Positions 16,902 through 26,477 of a DNA stretch of 64,000 bases are shown one piece after another (positions within the stretch are counted from its first letter, which is position 1; every line of letters starts with the position of its first letter). Source of the stretch: Chitinophagales bacterium 33-2 (GTDB lineage: Bacteria; Bacteroidota; Bacteroidia; Chitinophagales; Chitinophagaceae); contig MWYV01000006.1 of NCBI GenBank assembly GCA_002050435.1, positions 1-64,000 of the forward strand, read 5' to 3'. The notes beneath the pieces were generated by a model. It searched no databases, was not told the origin of the DNA, and was given only the letters and a program-made list of their open reading frames with translations. The translations under genes and the position numbers were made by a program.

Positions 16902-17399
16902 TCAGCTCTTTTGTTTAAACGACCAGGTGATCCAGAATTCGGCAACCAGTTCTCCCTTATCATTATAGCCTGAGGAAATTGCACGAACGGTTTGGGCCAC
17001 ACCCGTAACTTTTGCCAGGTCAATGCTGTCGCCGATCTCCCTGCCGGCTTCGCAAATGAACTTTGTTATGCCAACAGCACGTTTATGAAAATTACCTTCT
17101 ATCGCCACTACAAGCATGGAAATTTTCGGCACCTGCCCGTAGGTATGGCCCATAGCCAAAATGCCGGTAGTCATTTCTGCTGCCATGGAAAGGCAGGCAA
17201 AATAGGTGGATCGGAAAGGATTGCGCGTAAACCATTTATAAGGGATCGAAACTTCACAGCGGTTTTCACCAGCATCATTCAGCTTTAAGCCTGAAAAATA
17301 GGCAGCCGGCAGGTTTTTAAGCAGGAAAAACCGGAATTTTAAGGGATTCCGGACCAGTGAATGAAAGTCATTTTTGGTTTCGTGCTGAACAGCATTCAT
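16902..17399 (-). CDS. DUF4442 hot-dog fold thioesterase-like protein
   Basis: 165 residues matching the DUF4442 pattern of the hot-dog superfamily: RNPFRSTYFACLSMAAEM over the central helix, and paired beta-strands ending FWITWSF. Members are putative acyl-CoA or acyl-ACP thioesterases, but substrates are largely unknown. No signal peptide, so cytoplasmic. It lies 41 bases upstream of the beta-CASP gene on the same strand and may share a transcript; no functional link is obvious. Confidence 0.8.
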   Translation of the reverse strand: MNAVQHETKNDFHSLVRNPLKFRFFLLKNLPAAYFSGLKLNDAGENRCEVSIPYKWFTRNPFRSTYFACLSMAAEMTTGILAMGHTYGQVPKISMLVVAIEGNFHKRAVGITKFICEAGREIGDSIDLAKVTGVAQTVRAISSGYNDKGELVAEFWITWSFKQKS

Positions 17400-17535
17400 A
17401 ACCTAAGTTAGCGTAAATAACAGCAGGGAGGGTGAGATAACAAGTGGTTTTAAATAATTAATTAACCTAATCCTGACAGTTCATGCATCTATAAATGGAA
17501 ATATTTCGTCAAATTTGGAAACTCAAAATTTAAGT

Positions 17536-18402
17536 ATGAAAAAGTTATTCCTCATTGCCTTTCTTGGATCTTCCATTGTAGCCATAGCCCAGACGCCTGG
17601 AGCCATTCATTTTAAAAAGGGTCAGAAACTTGAAATTGTAACTGAAACAAAAAAGGCGACCAGTATGGATTTCATGGGTCAGTCTATGGAAAACAAAGTG
17701 AATTCCACCGTTACAGAAAGTTATGACGTGGAGAACATGACAGATAATGCTGCCACCATTGAATACAAAGTAAAACGTGTATTGGTAACTGCAGAAGGAA
17801 TGGGAAGAACAGAAAGCTTTGATTCTGAAAAAGAAGGCGACCGTAAAGGTGAATTGGGAAAAATGTTGGAAAAGGGTTTAAAAAATAAATACACCATGGA
17901 GGTTGACAAATCCGGTAACATCATTGCCGTAAAAGCTGATGATGACAATCCACATGCTAAAAGAACGCCGGAAGAAGAAGCAGTTTCTGAAATGCTTGCC
18001 ATGCAATTTGGATTGAATTTTGGATTACCTAAAACGGGAAGTTCCAGCATATTCAAATTACTTCCCGGAAAGGCATTGACTACCGGTGAAACCTGGACAG
18101 AAAATACAGATGTCAACGGAGTTAAAAAAACCGCTAATTATAAGGTAGCCAGCATTACTGATGAAGACATCATCATTGATTTTACGGAAGAAAGTACGAT
18201 CAACACCAAGCAGGACATGATGGGTGCTGAAGCCATTATTACCGGCAATGAAAAATCTAATGGTAGAATTACATTAGACAAATCAACGGGAATCTTTAAA
18301 TCAAAAACATTTACAAAAGAAAGCAAGGCAAATATTGAGGCCCAGGGAATGTCAATTCCAACAACGGATAAAACTACAGTTACAGTTACTGTTAAAGGAT
18401 AA
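17536..18402 (+). CDS. Secreted DUF6263-like protein
   Basis: 288 residues from the chosen start (MKKLFLIAFL), which gives a clean signal peptide ending at AIAQ; an in-frame ATG seven codons earlier (17515) would spoil it. The mature part is a beta-rich repeat of strands with many Lys, Glu and Thr, and contains LLPGKALTTGETWT, typical of the DUF6263 group of exported Bacteroidota proteins. Function unknown. It ends at a bidirectional terminator shared with lysA. Confidence 0.75.
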   Translation: MKKLFLIAFLGSSIVAIAQTPGAIHFKKGQKLEIVTETKKATSMDFMGQSMENKVNSTVTESYDVENMTDNAATIEYKVKRVLVTAEGMGRTESFDSEKEGDRKGELGKMLEKGLKNKYTMEVDKSGNIIAVKADDDNPHAKRTPEEEAVSEMLAMQFGLNFGLPKTGSSSIFKLLPGKALTTGETWTENTDVNGVKKTANYKVASITDEDIIIDFTEESTINTKQDMMGAEAIITGNEKSNGRITLDKSTGIFKSKTFTKESKANIEAQGMSIPTTDKTTVTVTVKG

Positions 18403-18418
18403 TCTCAAATAATCTTAT

Positions 18419-18453
18419 AAAAAAAAGTCCGAAGAAATCCTTCGGGCTTTTTT
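18419..18453. terminator. Bidirectional terminator between DUF6263-like gene and lysA
   Basis: Nine-pair stem (agtccgaag/cttcgggct with one G-T) and a five-base loop, flanked by an A-run on the left and a T-run on the right. It serves two convergent genes. Confidence 0.88.
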
Positions 18454-18467
18454 TATGAATTGAAATT

Positions 18468-19682
18468 CTATAATACTTCCACCTGGTTCTTTAACAGGTC
18501 TTCAAAAACATCTCTTTTCCGGATGAGCAAATGTTTACCGTCTTTAACCAGTACTTCGGCTGGCTTTAACCGTGAGTTGAAGTTGGAACTCATTTCAAAA
18601 CCATAAGCACCTGCATTGTAAAAAACAAGAAAATCGCCTTCGCGCACTTCATTCAATTTCCTGTCCCATGCAAAAGTGTCGGTTTCGCAAATATGTCCTA
18701 CAACCGTATAAATGCGTGGATTGCCTTCCGGGTTGGTAATATTTTCAATCCGGTGATAAGATTCATACATCATCGGTCGGATCAGGTGGTTGAACCCACT
18801 GTTCACTCCAACAAAAACAGTCGCTGTGGTTTGCTTGATGACGTTACATTTTGTAATAAAATAACCTGCTTCACTTACAAGAAATTTCCCCGGTTCAAAC
18901 CAAACCTCCAATTCCCTTCCCTTTTCCGCACTGTATTTTTTAAAAGCTTCTGTTACTTTTTCTCCGAGGTCATATACATCTGTTCTTACATCATTTTCAT
19001 GATATGGCACTTTAAAGCCACTACCCAGGTCAACAAATTTCAGCTCCGGAAAGTGATCTGCCAGTTCAAACATGATCTCGAGGCCGGCAAGAAACACGCT
19101 GACATCTTTTATATCGCTGCCGGTATGCATGTGAATCCCTGTAACATGGATGCCTGTTGTTTTAATGATCCTTTCAATGTGACGCATCTGGTGAACAGAA
19201 CTGCCAAATTTGGAATCAATATGGCCCGTTGACATTTTATAATGCCCGCCACCCATGATGTGCGGGTTAAACCTGATGCAGATAGGATAGCTTCCACCAT
19301 ATTTATTTCCAAACTGCTCCAGTATCGAAATATTATCGATGTTCAGGTTCACACCAAGTTCCTTTCCTTCTTCAATTTCTGAAAGATCAACACAATTAGG
19401 TGTGAACAATATATTTTCAGGAGCAAAACCCGCCTTCAAACCCAGTTGTACTTCATTGATGCTGACACAATCCAGCCCGGCGCCTAGTCCCTGTATATAC
19501 CTTAAGATATTAATGTTGGTTAAAGCTTTGCACGCATAAAAAAATCTGGAAGGGCAACCCTTAAATGCCTTTTCAAGGTGCTGGTATTGTTCCTCGATCT
19601 TTTCCGCATGATAAACGTAAACCGGAGTGCCAAATTCTTTTCCGATAGCAACCAGTTCAGCATTAGAGATAGTCTGAGCCAT
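18468..19682 (-). CDS. lysA: Diaminopimelate decarboxylase
   Basis: PLP enzyme that decarboxylates meso-diaminopimelate to lysine, the last step of lysine synthesis. 404 residues. The PLP lysine is Lys52 in YACKALTN, the phosphate-binding glycine motif is in VDLGSGF, and the active-site cysteine region is visible as ICETDTF. The HxH of the TIM barrel (TGIHMHTGSDI) is intact. It lies 15 bases downstream of scpB on the same strand. Confidence 0.96.
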   Translation of the reverse strand: MAQTISNAELVAIGKEFGTPVYVYHAEKIEEQYQHLEKAFKGCPSRFFYACKALTNINILRYIQGLGAGLDCVSINEVQLGLKAGFAPENILFTPNCVDLSEIEEGKELGVNLNIDNISILEQFGNKYGGSYPICIRFNPHIMGGGHYKMSTGHIDSKFGSSVHQMRHIERIIKTTGIHVTGIHMHTGSDIKDVSVFLAGLEIMFELADHFPELKFVDLGSGFKVPYHENDVRTDVYDLGEKVTEAFKKYSAEKGRELEVWFEPGKFLVSEAGYFITKCNVIKQTTATVFVGVNSGFNHLIRPMMYESYHRIENITNPEGNPRIYTVVGHICETDTFAWDRKLNEVREGDFLVFYNAGAYGFEMSSNFNSRLKPAEVLVKDGKHLLIRKRDVFEDLLKNQVEVL

Positions 19683-19697
19683 AATTTGAGTGAAATT

Positions 19698-20603
19698 TTA
19701 TTGGGGCGATCTTTCTTCGTCTTCCTGTTCCTCTTCATCACCAGGAGATGCATCATCATGAGCAGTATCATCTATGTTATCGTCCTGCTGATCTTCGTTT
19801 TCATTCGCTGCAGCATCACCTAATTGTTGATCCTCTTCATCAGAAACAAATTCATCAGAAATTGATTCGTCTGGTTCAGCTTCATCAGAAACTGATTCAT
19901 CAGATACAACTTCATTTTCGAAGGCATGTCCATTTACATAACCTTCAGGTTCGGGTGCATCTTCCGAAGCAATCAGTTCACCAATATCAGAAACGGCAAG
20001 CACTTCACTTTGTTCAAAATCTGTATGATGAATGACGGTTGGTTCCACCACCTGGTCGGCAAGCACTTCCCTAATCTTTGGCAGATCTTCTGGTGAATTG
20101 ATTCCAAAATAATCCATGAAAGTTTTAGACGTAGCGTAGATCAATGGATGCCCGGGAAGTTTTTCATTGCGGCCGCTGATCAAGATCAGTTCTTTCTCCA
20201 GTAATTTTTGCACTGCGTAATCACTGCTCACACCACGAATGGATTCGATCTCTCCTTTTGTTACCGGTTGCTTGTAGGCAATGATGGCTAGTGTTTCCAA
20301 CGCTGCTGCTGACAATCGTTTTAAAAACTTTTCTCCATTCAGCTGCGCAACGGTTTTATGGTATTCCTTTTTTGTAAGGAACTGCCATCCACCACCGCTT
20401 TGCCTTACATCAAAAGGGTAAAACTCGGAATCGTATTTTTCTACGATTCCTTCCAGCGCGGCATCTACCTGTTCCACAGCGATCTTGTCTTCCATAAACC
20501 CAAAAGCCTGGTTGATCAGCTCAGTGATTTCCGCTGCTGTCAATGGTTTATCGCTTGCAAAAATGAGCGATTCAATATGTGGAATGAGGTTCGAAATTTC
20601 CAT
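19698..20603 (-). CDS. scpB: Segregation and condensation protein B with long acidic tail
   Basis: Winged-helix subunit of the Smc-ScpAB complex that compacts and separates chromosomes. Residues ~1-185 carry the two winged-helix domains, with the family motifs LSAAALETLAIIAYKQPVTK and IRGVSSDYAVQKLLEK. The remaining ~115 residues are highly acidic and repetitive (units such as SDESVSDE and SDEFVSDEE), making the 301-residue protein clearly longer than typical ScpB. No scpA is seen in the window. Confidence 0.93.
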   Translation of the reverse strand: MEISNLIPHIESLIFASDKPLTAAEITELINQAFGFMEDKIAVEQVDAALEGIVEKYDSEFYPFDVRQSGGGWQFLTKKEYHKTVAQLNGEKFLKRLSAAALETLAIIAYKQPVTKGEIESIRGVSSDYAVQKLLEKELILISGRNEKLPGHPLIYATSKTFMDYFGINSPEDLPKIREVLADQVVEPTVIHHTDFEQSEVLAVSDIGELIASEDAPEPEGYVNGHAFENEVVSDESVSDEAEPDESISDEFVSDEEDQQLGDAAANENEDQQDDNIDDTAHDDASPGDEEEQEDEERSPQ

Positions 20604-20678
20604 TATGCTGGTGCTTGTACCGGTTGAAAATATATAAGTTTCAGCAACCTTACCAATTAAGCCTGGTGATATTTAATT

Positions 20679-21560
20679 TTAACCTTGTAATGCTGCGGCA
20701 CCACTTACAATCTCTGTAAGTTCTGTTGTAATGGCTGCCTGCCTTGCACGGTTATAAGATATCTTCAGATTGCGCAATATCTCATTTGCATTTTCACTTG
20801 CCTTATCCATTGCAGTCATCCGGGCACCATGCTCAGAGGCATGCGCATCCAGTACAGCTTTAAATAATTGCGTATTCAGGATCTTGGGCATCAGCTCCGC
20901 GATCAGTTCTTCTATATTCGGATCAAATATAAAATCTGCCTTGATGGTGTTTTCTGTTTGTTTTGATTTTTGAATAGGCAGAAACTGTTCTGAAACAAAA
21001 CCCTGGGTAGCTGCATTTTTAAATTCGCTGTACACCACTTCAATTGCATCAAACTCCTTGTTCATATAAGCCTGAACTGCAGCTTGAGAAGCCTGCTGAA
21101 CAGATTCAAAAGAAAGATTCAGGAAAATATCTTTATGGGTATCCGTAACCGAAAAACCATTTTTCAAAAAATGCTCATAGCCTTTCTTGCCCATACTCCA
21201 GATGGTGATGCTCTTTTTACCATGCTGCACATGGTATTTATCATTTATAAGTTGCCTGGCTTTTTTAATGACATTCGCATTATAGGCTCCTGCGAGTCCA
21301 CGATCCGAGGTGATAACGATCAGCAAAACCTTTTCAACCGGTCTTTGGGCAGAAAGCGGATTGCCACCTTCCAATTCCGTACTGCTCACAATATTGCTCA
21401 GCATTTCCTGGAGTTTGCGTGCATAAGGGCGCATTTGAATAATGGCATCCTGTGCACGGCGTAATTTGGCCGCACTTACCATTTTCATAGCCTTGGTGAT
21501 CTGCTGTGTGCTTTGAACTGATTTGATCCTGTTACGTACCTCTTTTAACTGGCCAGCCAT
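20679..21560 (-). CDS. atpG: ATP synthase subunit gamma
   Basis: Central stalk subunit of F1F0 ATP synthase, rotating inside the alpha3-beta3 head. 293 residues. The conserved N-terminal helix (LKEVRNRIKSVQSTQQITKAM) and the C-terminal helix (ITTELTEIVSGAAAL) that form the coiled coil are both present. The other subunit genes are not in this window on this side, so atpG is probably the last or an isolated F1 gene here. A promoter-like TACCTTTG lies upstream at 21614-21621. Confidence 0.97.
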   Translation of the reverse strand: MAGQLKEVRNRIKSVQSTQQITKAMKMVSAAKLRRAQDAIIQMRPYARKLQEMLSNIVSSTELEGGNPLSAQRPVEKVLLIVITSDRGLAGAYNANVIKKARQLINDKYHVQHGKKSITIWSMGKKGYEHFLKNGFSVTDTHKDIFLNLSFESVQQASQAAVQAYMNKEFDAIEVVYSEFKNAATQGFVSEQFLPIQKSKQTENTIKADFIFDPNIEELIAELMPKILNTQLFKAVLDAHASEHGARMTAMDKASENANEILRNLKISYNRARQAAITTELTEIVSGAAALQG

Positions 21561-21613
21561 AGTTTTTATTTAGGTTTAATAAAGCAGCCGGAATGCATGC
21601 TTTCTTCGGGCCG

Positions 21614-21621
21614 CAAAGGTA
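21614..21621 (-). promoter_or_regulatory. Promoter -7 element for atpG
   Basis: Minus-strand TACCTTTG, matching TAnnTTTG, 53 bases ahead of the atpG start codon. This suggests atpG can be transcribed separately from the lipoprotein gene further upstream. Confidence 0.5.
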
Positions 21622-21680
21622 GGGCAGCAGGGCTAAATATCCATATTTACCTTGCCTCATTAAAAACTTATCCTGATTTA

Positions 21681-22379
21681 TTATGGAACCAGCAGAAATT
21701 CCCGGTTCAGTCCATAAGTGGTAGTAAGCACGCCTCGATGCGGGCCAAATTGCAAAACCTGCTCATCTTCCCTGAAAATCTCCATCATTACCGGCCCTTT
21801 ACTGAGTTTGGAAAGCATTCTTTCCGTCACCTTCAGGCTGCCATCCCTGACCATTACAGGTTCATTCACATCATTGGTGGTAAAAGAGGTATCGACAAGG
21901 GAAAGGTTCACCCTTACTTCGTCTTCCGGCATATCTTCCAGTCGCAGTTCAAAAGCACCGGAGGAGATTTCTTCCATCAGGTTGTGCGAAAGACTGAATG
22001 CATAATATTCAAATTCCTGTTCATAAGCTTTCCCTTCCGGGGAGGTAAATCTGAGTCGATGCTTACCACCGAATCCTTCAAGTGGAAAGGAAATTTCATA
22101 AAATATTCCTGAAAAGCCTGCACTGTCTGGCTGTAACAATTCACCATCCAGTTCCAGCATGGCAGGTGGTTCCAGGAGTATCGCTTCTCCATTGGGTCCG
22201 TGTGAACGCACCTGCAGCAGGCAGGTTACCGTTTCTTTTTCTTCATCTCCCCAGATCTTTATTTCTATGTAAAGGGGTATTCCGGCACCTTCCATTTGGG
22301 GCGACTGGTCCTGGTTATTATTACAGGAAGCAACAATGACAGGTAAGATCATCCAAAGCAGGTATCGAAGCAATTTCAT
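21681..22379 (-). CDS. Putative lipoprotein, family not recognised
   Basis: 232 residues. The N-terminus has a hydrophobic segment ending in a lipobox-like VASC at residues 16-19, so it is probably a lipoprotein. The rest is beta-rich with no motif I recognise; it contains paired strands and several acidic stretches. No functional clue from neighbours (atpG downstream, divergent secA upstream). Confidence 0.7.
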   Translation of the reverse strand: MKLLRYLLWMILPVIVASCNNNQDQSPQMEGAGIPLYIEIKIWGDEEKETVTCLLQVRSHGPNGEAILLEPPAMLELDGELLQPDSAGFSGIFYEISFPLEGFGGKHRLRFTSPEGKAYEQEFEYYAFSLSHNLMEEISSGAFELRLEDMPEDEVRVNLSLVDTSFTTNDVNEPVMVRDGSLKVTERMLSKLSKGPVMMEIFREDEQVLQFGPHRGVLTTTYGLNREFLLVP

Positions 22380-22472
22380 GCAGGGTGATTTCAGATGAAA
22401 GGGAAAAATACAGTAATCTGGTTAATTATAACATGCGTGGACCGCACGGGCATACAGGAGCGCAAATTGATT

Positions 22473-22480
22473 TATCTTTG
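22473..22480 (+). promoter_or_regulatory. Promoter -7 element for secA
   Basis: TATCTTTG, an exact TAnnTTTG match, 91 bases ahead of the secA start codon. A clear -33 TTTG is lacking. Confidence 0.55.
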
Positions 22481-22571
22481 ACGCCCTGTCAAAATGGCCC
22501 TTAAAATTATTAGCACCTTTTTTGACAAAAAATCTTCTATCAAATAAATAATGAATCCCAATAACTAGTTT

Positions 22572-25500
22572 ATGATTGGTTTTTTCTCCAAAATTTTCGG
22601 CGGCAGCAAATCTGAAAAGGATGTACGGACGGTGATGCCACTTGTTTCAAAGATCAATGACAACTTCAAAACCTTTCCATCATTATCAAATGATGAATTA
22701 AGAAATAAAACCCAGGAGTTTCGCAAAAGGATCAATGATCATGTAAAAGACATTGAACAGAAGATCATTGATACGAATAATAAAGCGGAGCAACTTGATT
22801 TTAATGACCTAACGGGCAAGGATGCCATTTACCAGGAGGTTGATGATCTGAAAAAAGAAAGGGACGACAAAATTGAAGAAGTTCTGAAAGAATTGTTGCC
22901 CGAAGCTTTTGCAGTGGTAAAAGAAACTGCCCGCCGTTTTAAAGAAAATACGCAACTGGTTTCTGCTGCAACCGATCTTGATCGCGAACTGAGTGTAAGG
23001 AAAGAACATATAACCATTGAAGGCGACCAGGTTACTTATACAAATACCTGGAAAGCAGCCGGTGGTGAGGTTACCTGGAACATGGTGCATTATGATGTTC
23101 AGCTTATTGGTGGTGCAGTACTGCATTCAGGGAAGATCGCTGAAATGGCAACCGGAGAAGGAAAAACCCTCGTGTCAACACTTCCTGCCTATTTAAATGC
23201 ACTTGCAGGTGAAGGCGTGCATATTGTAACTGTAAATGATTACCTGGCCCGACGCGACAGCGAATGGAACGGCCCAATTTTCGAATGGCTCGGACTCCGC
23301 GTTGATTGTATAGACAAACACCAGCCCAACAGCGAAGAAAGACGCAAAGCCTATGCTGCCGATATTACCTACGGCACCAACAATGAATTTGGTTTTGATT
23401 ACCTGAGAGATAATATGGTGCATGCACCCGAAGAAATGGTACAGCGCAAACACCATTTTGCCATGGTGGATGAGGTGGACAGCGTGTTGATCGATGATGC
23501 GCGAACGCCCCTGATCATTTCAGGACCCGTACCAAGAGGTGATGACCAGCAATACCATATTCTGAAACCGCGTGTTCAGCAACTGGTGGAAGCACAGGAA
23601 AGGATCGTGCGCCAGAATCTGAATGAAGCAAAAAAGAAATTCAGTGAAGGTGATGATGACCCGAAAAGTGGCGGATTGGTTTTATACCGCGCCTTCAGAG
23701 GATTGCCCAAATACGGTCCGCTTATTAAATTTCTCAGTGAACCTGGCATCAGGGTGAAATTGCAGAAAGCTGAAAACTATTACATCGGCGACCAGCAACG
23801 CAATATGCATATTGTGGATGAAGACCTGTTGTTTCACATTGATGAAAAAAACAAGAATGTAGATCTAACCGACCAAGGTCTGCAGATGATCACAAAAGCT
23901 GGTGAAGACCCGGAATTTTTTATCCTTCCCGACATCAATATCAAACTCGCTGAAATAGAAAAAGCCGATACTTCGCCGGAAGAAAAACTGCAGCAGAAAG
24001 AAACCATTCTAAATGAATATTCTCAGAAAGCAGATCGCATTCATTCCGCGCAGCAATTGCTGAAAGCCTATTCACTTTTTGACAAAGACGTGGAATATGT
24101 GGTGATTGAAGGACAGGTAAAGATCGTTGATGAACAAACCGGCCGTATCATGGAAGGCCGCCGGTACAGTGATGGATTACACCAGGCCATTGAAGCCAAA
24201 GAAAATGTAAAGATCGAAGCGGCTACGCAAACCTATGCCACGGTTACACTCCAGAATTATTTCCGTATGTACCACAAGCTGGCAGGTATGACCGGAACAG
24301 CTGAAACAGAAGCATCAGAATTATGGAGTATCTATAAGCTCGATGTGGTAAACATTCCGACCAACATTCCTGCGGTGAGAATGGATCACCAGGACAAAGT
24401 ATATAAGACCAAGCGCGAAAAATTTGGTGCCGTAATTGAAGAAGTGGAAGCCCTGCGCGAAGCAGGACGTCCGATTCTTGTTGGTACTACTTCGGTTGAG
24501 GTAAGTGAATTATTGAGCAGGATGCTTACTGCCAAAAAAATTCCGCATAATGTTTTGAATGCAAAACAACACGCGCGTGAAGCACAGGTGGTAGCAGAAG
24601 CCGGACTTGCAGGCGCAGTGACCATTGCCACCAATATGGCTGGTCGTGGTACCGACATCAAACTCGGACCAGGTGTGAAAGATGCAGGAGGACTAGCCAT
24701 TATCGGCACGGAAAGACACGAATCGCGTCGTGTGGACAGGCAGTTAAGAGGTCGAGCGGGAAGACAGGGTGATCCGGGAACCTCACAATTTTATGTATCG
24801 CTCGAAGATGATTTGATGCGCATGTTCGGAAGTGAAAGAATCGCAGGGCTAATGGACAGGTTTGGGTATAAAGCAGGTGAAGTGATCCAGCACAGCATGA
24901 TCACCAAATCAATTGAAAGGGCGCAGAAGAAAGTAGAAGAGAACAACTTTGGTATCCGTAAACGTTTGCTGGAGTATGATGATGTAATGAACAAGCAAAG
25001 AAATGCCATCTATGAAAGAAGGAACCACGCCCTGTTTGGCGACCGGCTTGCCCTTGATATTGACAACGCATTTTTTGTAGTTGCAGAAGACATCATCAAT
25101 TCAAACCGCGAAGGTGATGATTTTGAAAACTTCAAGCTGGCCTGCATTATGAATTTTGGAATTGCTACCAATATTACCAGCGAAGCATTCAAATCAACAG
25201 ATGTGAATTCACTTGCTGATCAATTGTATGTGGAAGCAATGGAAAGCTACCAGCGACATAAAGTTGATGTAAGCACCAAAGCTGTTCCGGTATTTAAAAA
25301 CATCAGGCAATCGCAGGGACAGCATATAGAAAATGTGGTGGTCCCTTTTTCTGACGGCAGAAAGGGAATTAATGTACTGACCAATCTTGATAAAACGCTT
25401 CAGTCAGATGGCAAAGAACTTACTTATGCCATGGAGCGAAATATAACCCTTTCCATTATTGATGATGCATGGAAAGAACACCTGCGGGCAATGGATGATC

Positions 25501-25898
25501 TGAAGCAAAGTGTTCAAACTGCTTACCTCGAACAAAAAGATCCGCTGGTAATTTACAAAGTCGAAGCTTATAATTTATTCAGAAGGTTGAGCAGTGAAGT
25601 GAACAGGGAGATCGTTTCCTTCCTTTGTCATGCCCAGCTACCGGTACAGGAAGAAGTGCCCACGCTGCGTGAAGGCAGGCAGCAGAAAACAGACATGAGT
25701 AATTTGCGGGCGAACAAAGATGAAATTGATGCGGCGGGTGATGATTATGCTGCAAATGAAAAAGATTATTTTGACCCCACTGGCAATGTAGCGGTTAAGC
25801 AGGAACCTATTAAAGTGGGACCCAAGATCGGCCGGAACGATCCTTGTCCCTGCGGGAGCGGTAAAAAGTTCAAGAACTGCCACGGGAAAGAAAGCTGA
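22572..25898 (+). CDS. secA: Preprotein translocase ATPase SecA
   Basis: Motor of the Sec pathway, pushing unfolded precursors through SecYEG. 1108 residues, the long form typical of Bacteroidota, with extra sequence near the N-terminus (~30-130) and in the middle (~340-460). Walker A is TGEGKT (194-199), the DEVD box is in MVDEVDSVLIDDARTP, and the arginine-finger region reads RQLRGRAGRQGDPG. The C-terminal SEC-C zinc motif (CPCGSGKKFKNCH) is intact. It supplies all exported proteins noted here, including T9SS substrates. Confidence 0.98.
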   Translation: MIGFFSKIFGGSKSEKDVRTVMPLVSKINDNFKTFPSLSNDELRNKTQEFRKRINDHVKDIEQKIIDTNNKAEQLDFNDLTGKDAIYQEVDDLKKERDDKIEEVLKELLPEAFAVVKETARRFKENTQLVSAATDLDRELSVRKEHITIEGDQVTYTNTWKAAGGEVTWNMVHYDVQLIGGAVLHSGKIAEMATGEGKTLVSTLPAYLNALAGEGVHIVTVNDYLARRDSEWNGPIFEWLGLRVDCIDKHQPNSEERRKAYAADITYGTNNEFGFDYLRDNMVHAPEEMVQRKHHFAMVDEVDSVLIDDARTPLIISGPVPRGDDQQYHILKPRVQQLVEAQERIVRQNLNEAKKKFSEGDDDPKSGGLVLYRAFRGLPKYGPLIKFLSEPGIRVKLQKAENYYIGDQQRNMHIVDEDLLFHIDEKNKNVDLTDQGLQMITKAGEDPEFFILPDINIKLAEIEKADTSPEEKLQQKETILNEYSQKADRIHSAQQLLKAYSLFDKDVEYVVIEGQVKIVDEQTGRIMEGRRYSDGLHQAIEAKENVKIEAATQTYATVTLQNYFRMYHKLAGMTGTAETEASELWSIYKLDVVNIPTNIPAVRMDHQDKVYKTKREKFGAVIEEVEALREAGRPILVGTTSVEVSELLSRMLTAKKIPHNVLNAKQHAREAQVVAEAGLAGAVTIATNMAGRGTDIKLGPGVKDAGGLAIIGTERHESRRVDRQLRGRAGRQGDPGTSQFYVSLEDDLMRMFGSERIAGLMDRFGYKAGEVIQHSMITKSIERAQKKVEENNFGIRKRLLEYDDVMNKQRNAIYERRNHALFGDRLALDIDNAFFVVAEDIINSNREGDDFENFKLACIMNFGIATNITSEAFKSTDVNSLADQLYVEAMESYQRHKVDVSTKAVPVFKNIRQSQGQHIENVVVPFSDGRKGINVLTNLDKTLQSDGKELTYAMERNITLSIIDDAWKEHLRAMDDLKQSVQTAYLEQKDPLVIYKVEAYNLFRRLSSEVNREIVSFLCHAQLPVQEEVPTLREGRQQKTDMSNLRANKDEIDAAGDDYAANEKDYFDPTGNVAVKQEPIKVGPKIGRNDPCPCGSGKKFKNCHGKES

Positions 25899-25932
25899 CC
25901 AGTTGTTTTGCGTTAATTCATAAGAATGTAAC

Positions 25933-26364
25933 ATGCTATATTCTCTTCGCAGGATGAAGTTGGAAGATGCTGAAAGCATTTCCGCTTTGTCGAAGCAGCT
26001 GGGTTATGGATTAGATGTTGATGAAACAAAAGATTTGATTGGGCTCGTCAACAATCACCCTGATCATATTGCACTAGTGATCGCTGATGAAAAAAAGCAG
26101 ATTGGCTGGATTCATGCTTTTAAAACTTTAAGAATTGAAAGCAAACCATTCATTGAGATCGGAGGTTTGGTAGTTGATGAAAATTACAGAGGAAAAGGCG
26201 TGGGTAAACTGCTGATAAATGCCATAAAAAACTGGTCAGAACAAGAAGAGATCAGCACGATAAGAGTAAGGTGCCATACCAAAAGAAAGGAAGCACATTT
26301 GTTTTACAATAAGCTCGGCTTCTCAGAAAGCAAGGAACAAAAGATCTTCGAAATAAGGATATAA
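25933..26364 (+). CDS. GNAT family N-acetyltransferase
   Basis: 143 residues with the GNAT fold: an N-terminal RRMKLEDAESISAL strand-helix, then the acetyl-CoA-binding motif RGKGVGKLLINA, and the C-terminal HLFYNKLGF motif. The acetylated substrate is unknown. It starts 35 bases after secA on the same strand. Bases 26092 onward of this gene are the left end of a 1452-bp segment that is repeated exactly downstream. Confidence 0.9.
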   Translation: MLYSLRRMKLEDAESISALSKQLGYGLDVDETKDLIGLVNNHPDHIALVIADEKKQIGWIHAFKTLRIESKPFIEIGGLVVDENYRGKGVGKLLINAIKNWSEQEEISTIRVRCHTKRKEAHLFYNKLGFSESKEQKIFEIRI

Positions 26365-26440
26365 AGAGGCTGTATTAAAAAGAAAATGAAGGCGACGAGG
26401 ATGGCTTAAATAAAACTTCCATCACCTACCCGAATAAAAA

Positions 26441-26471
26441 GAGGCTGTCTTGGACTTTGAGACAGCCTCTA
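26441..26471. terminator. Bidirectional terminator between GNAT and CHRD genes
   Basis: Eleven-pair stem agaggctgtct/agacagcctct with a nine-base loop, placed between convergent genes. Confidence 0.85.
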
Positions 26472-26477
26472 TTATAT

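Noticed and set aside
22494-22547. SecM-like arrest peptide ahead of secA
   Set aside because: 17 codons are too few to reach the arrest position in the ribosome tunnel and no signal sequence is present; kept only as a low-interest note.
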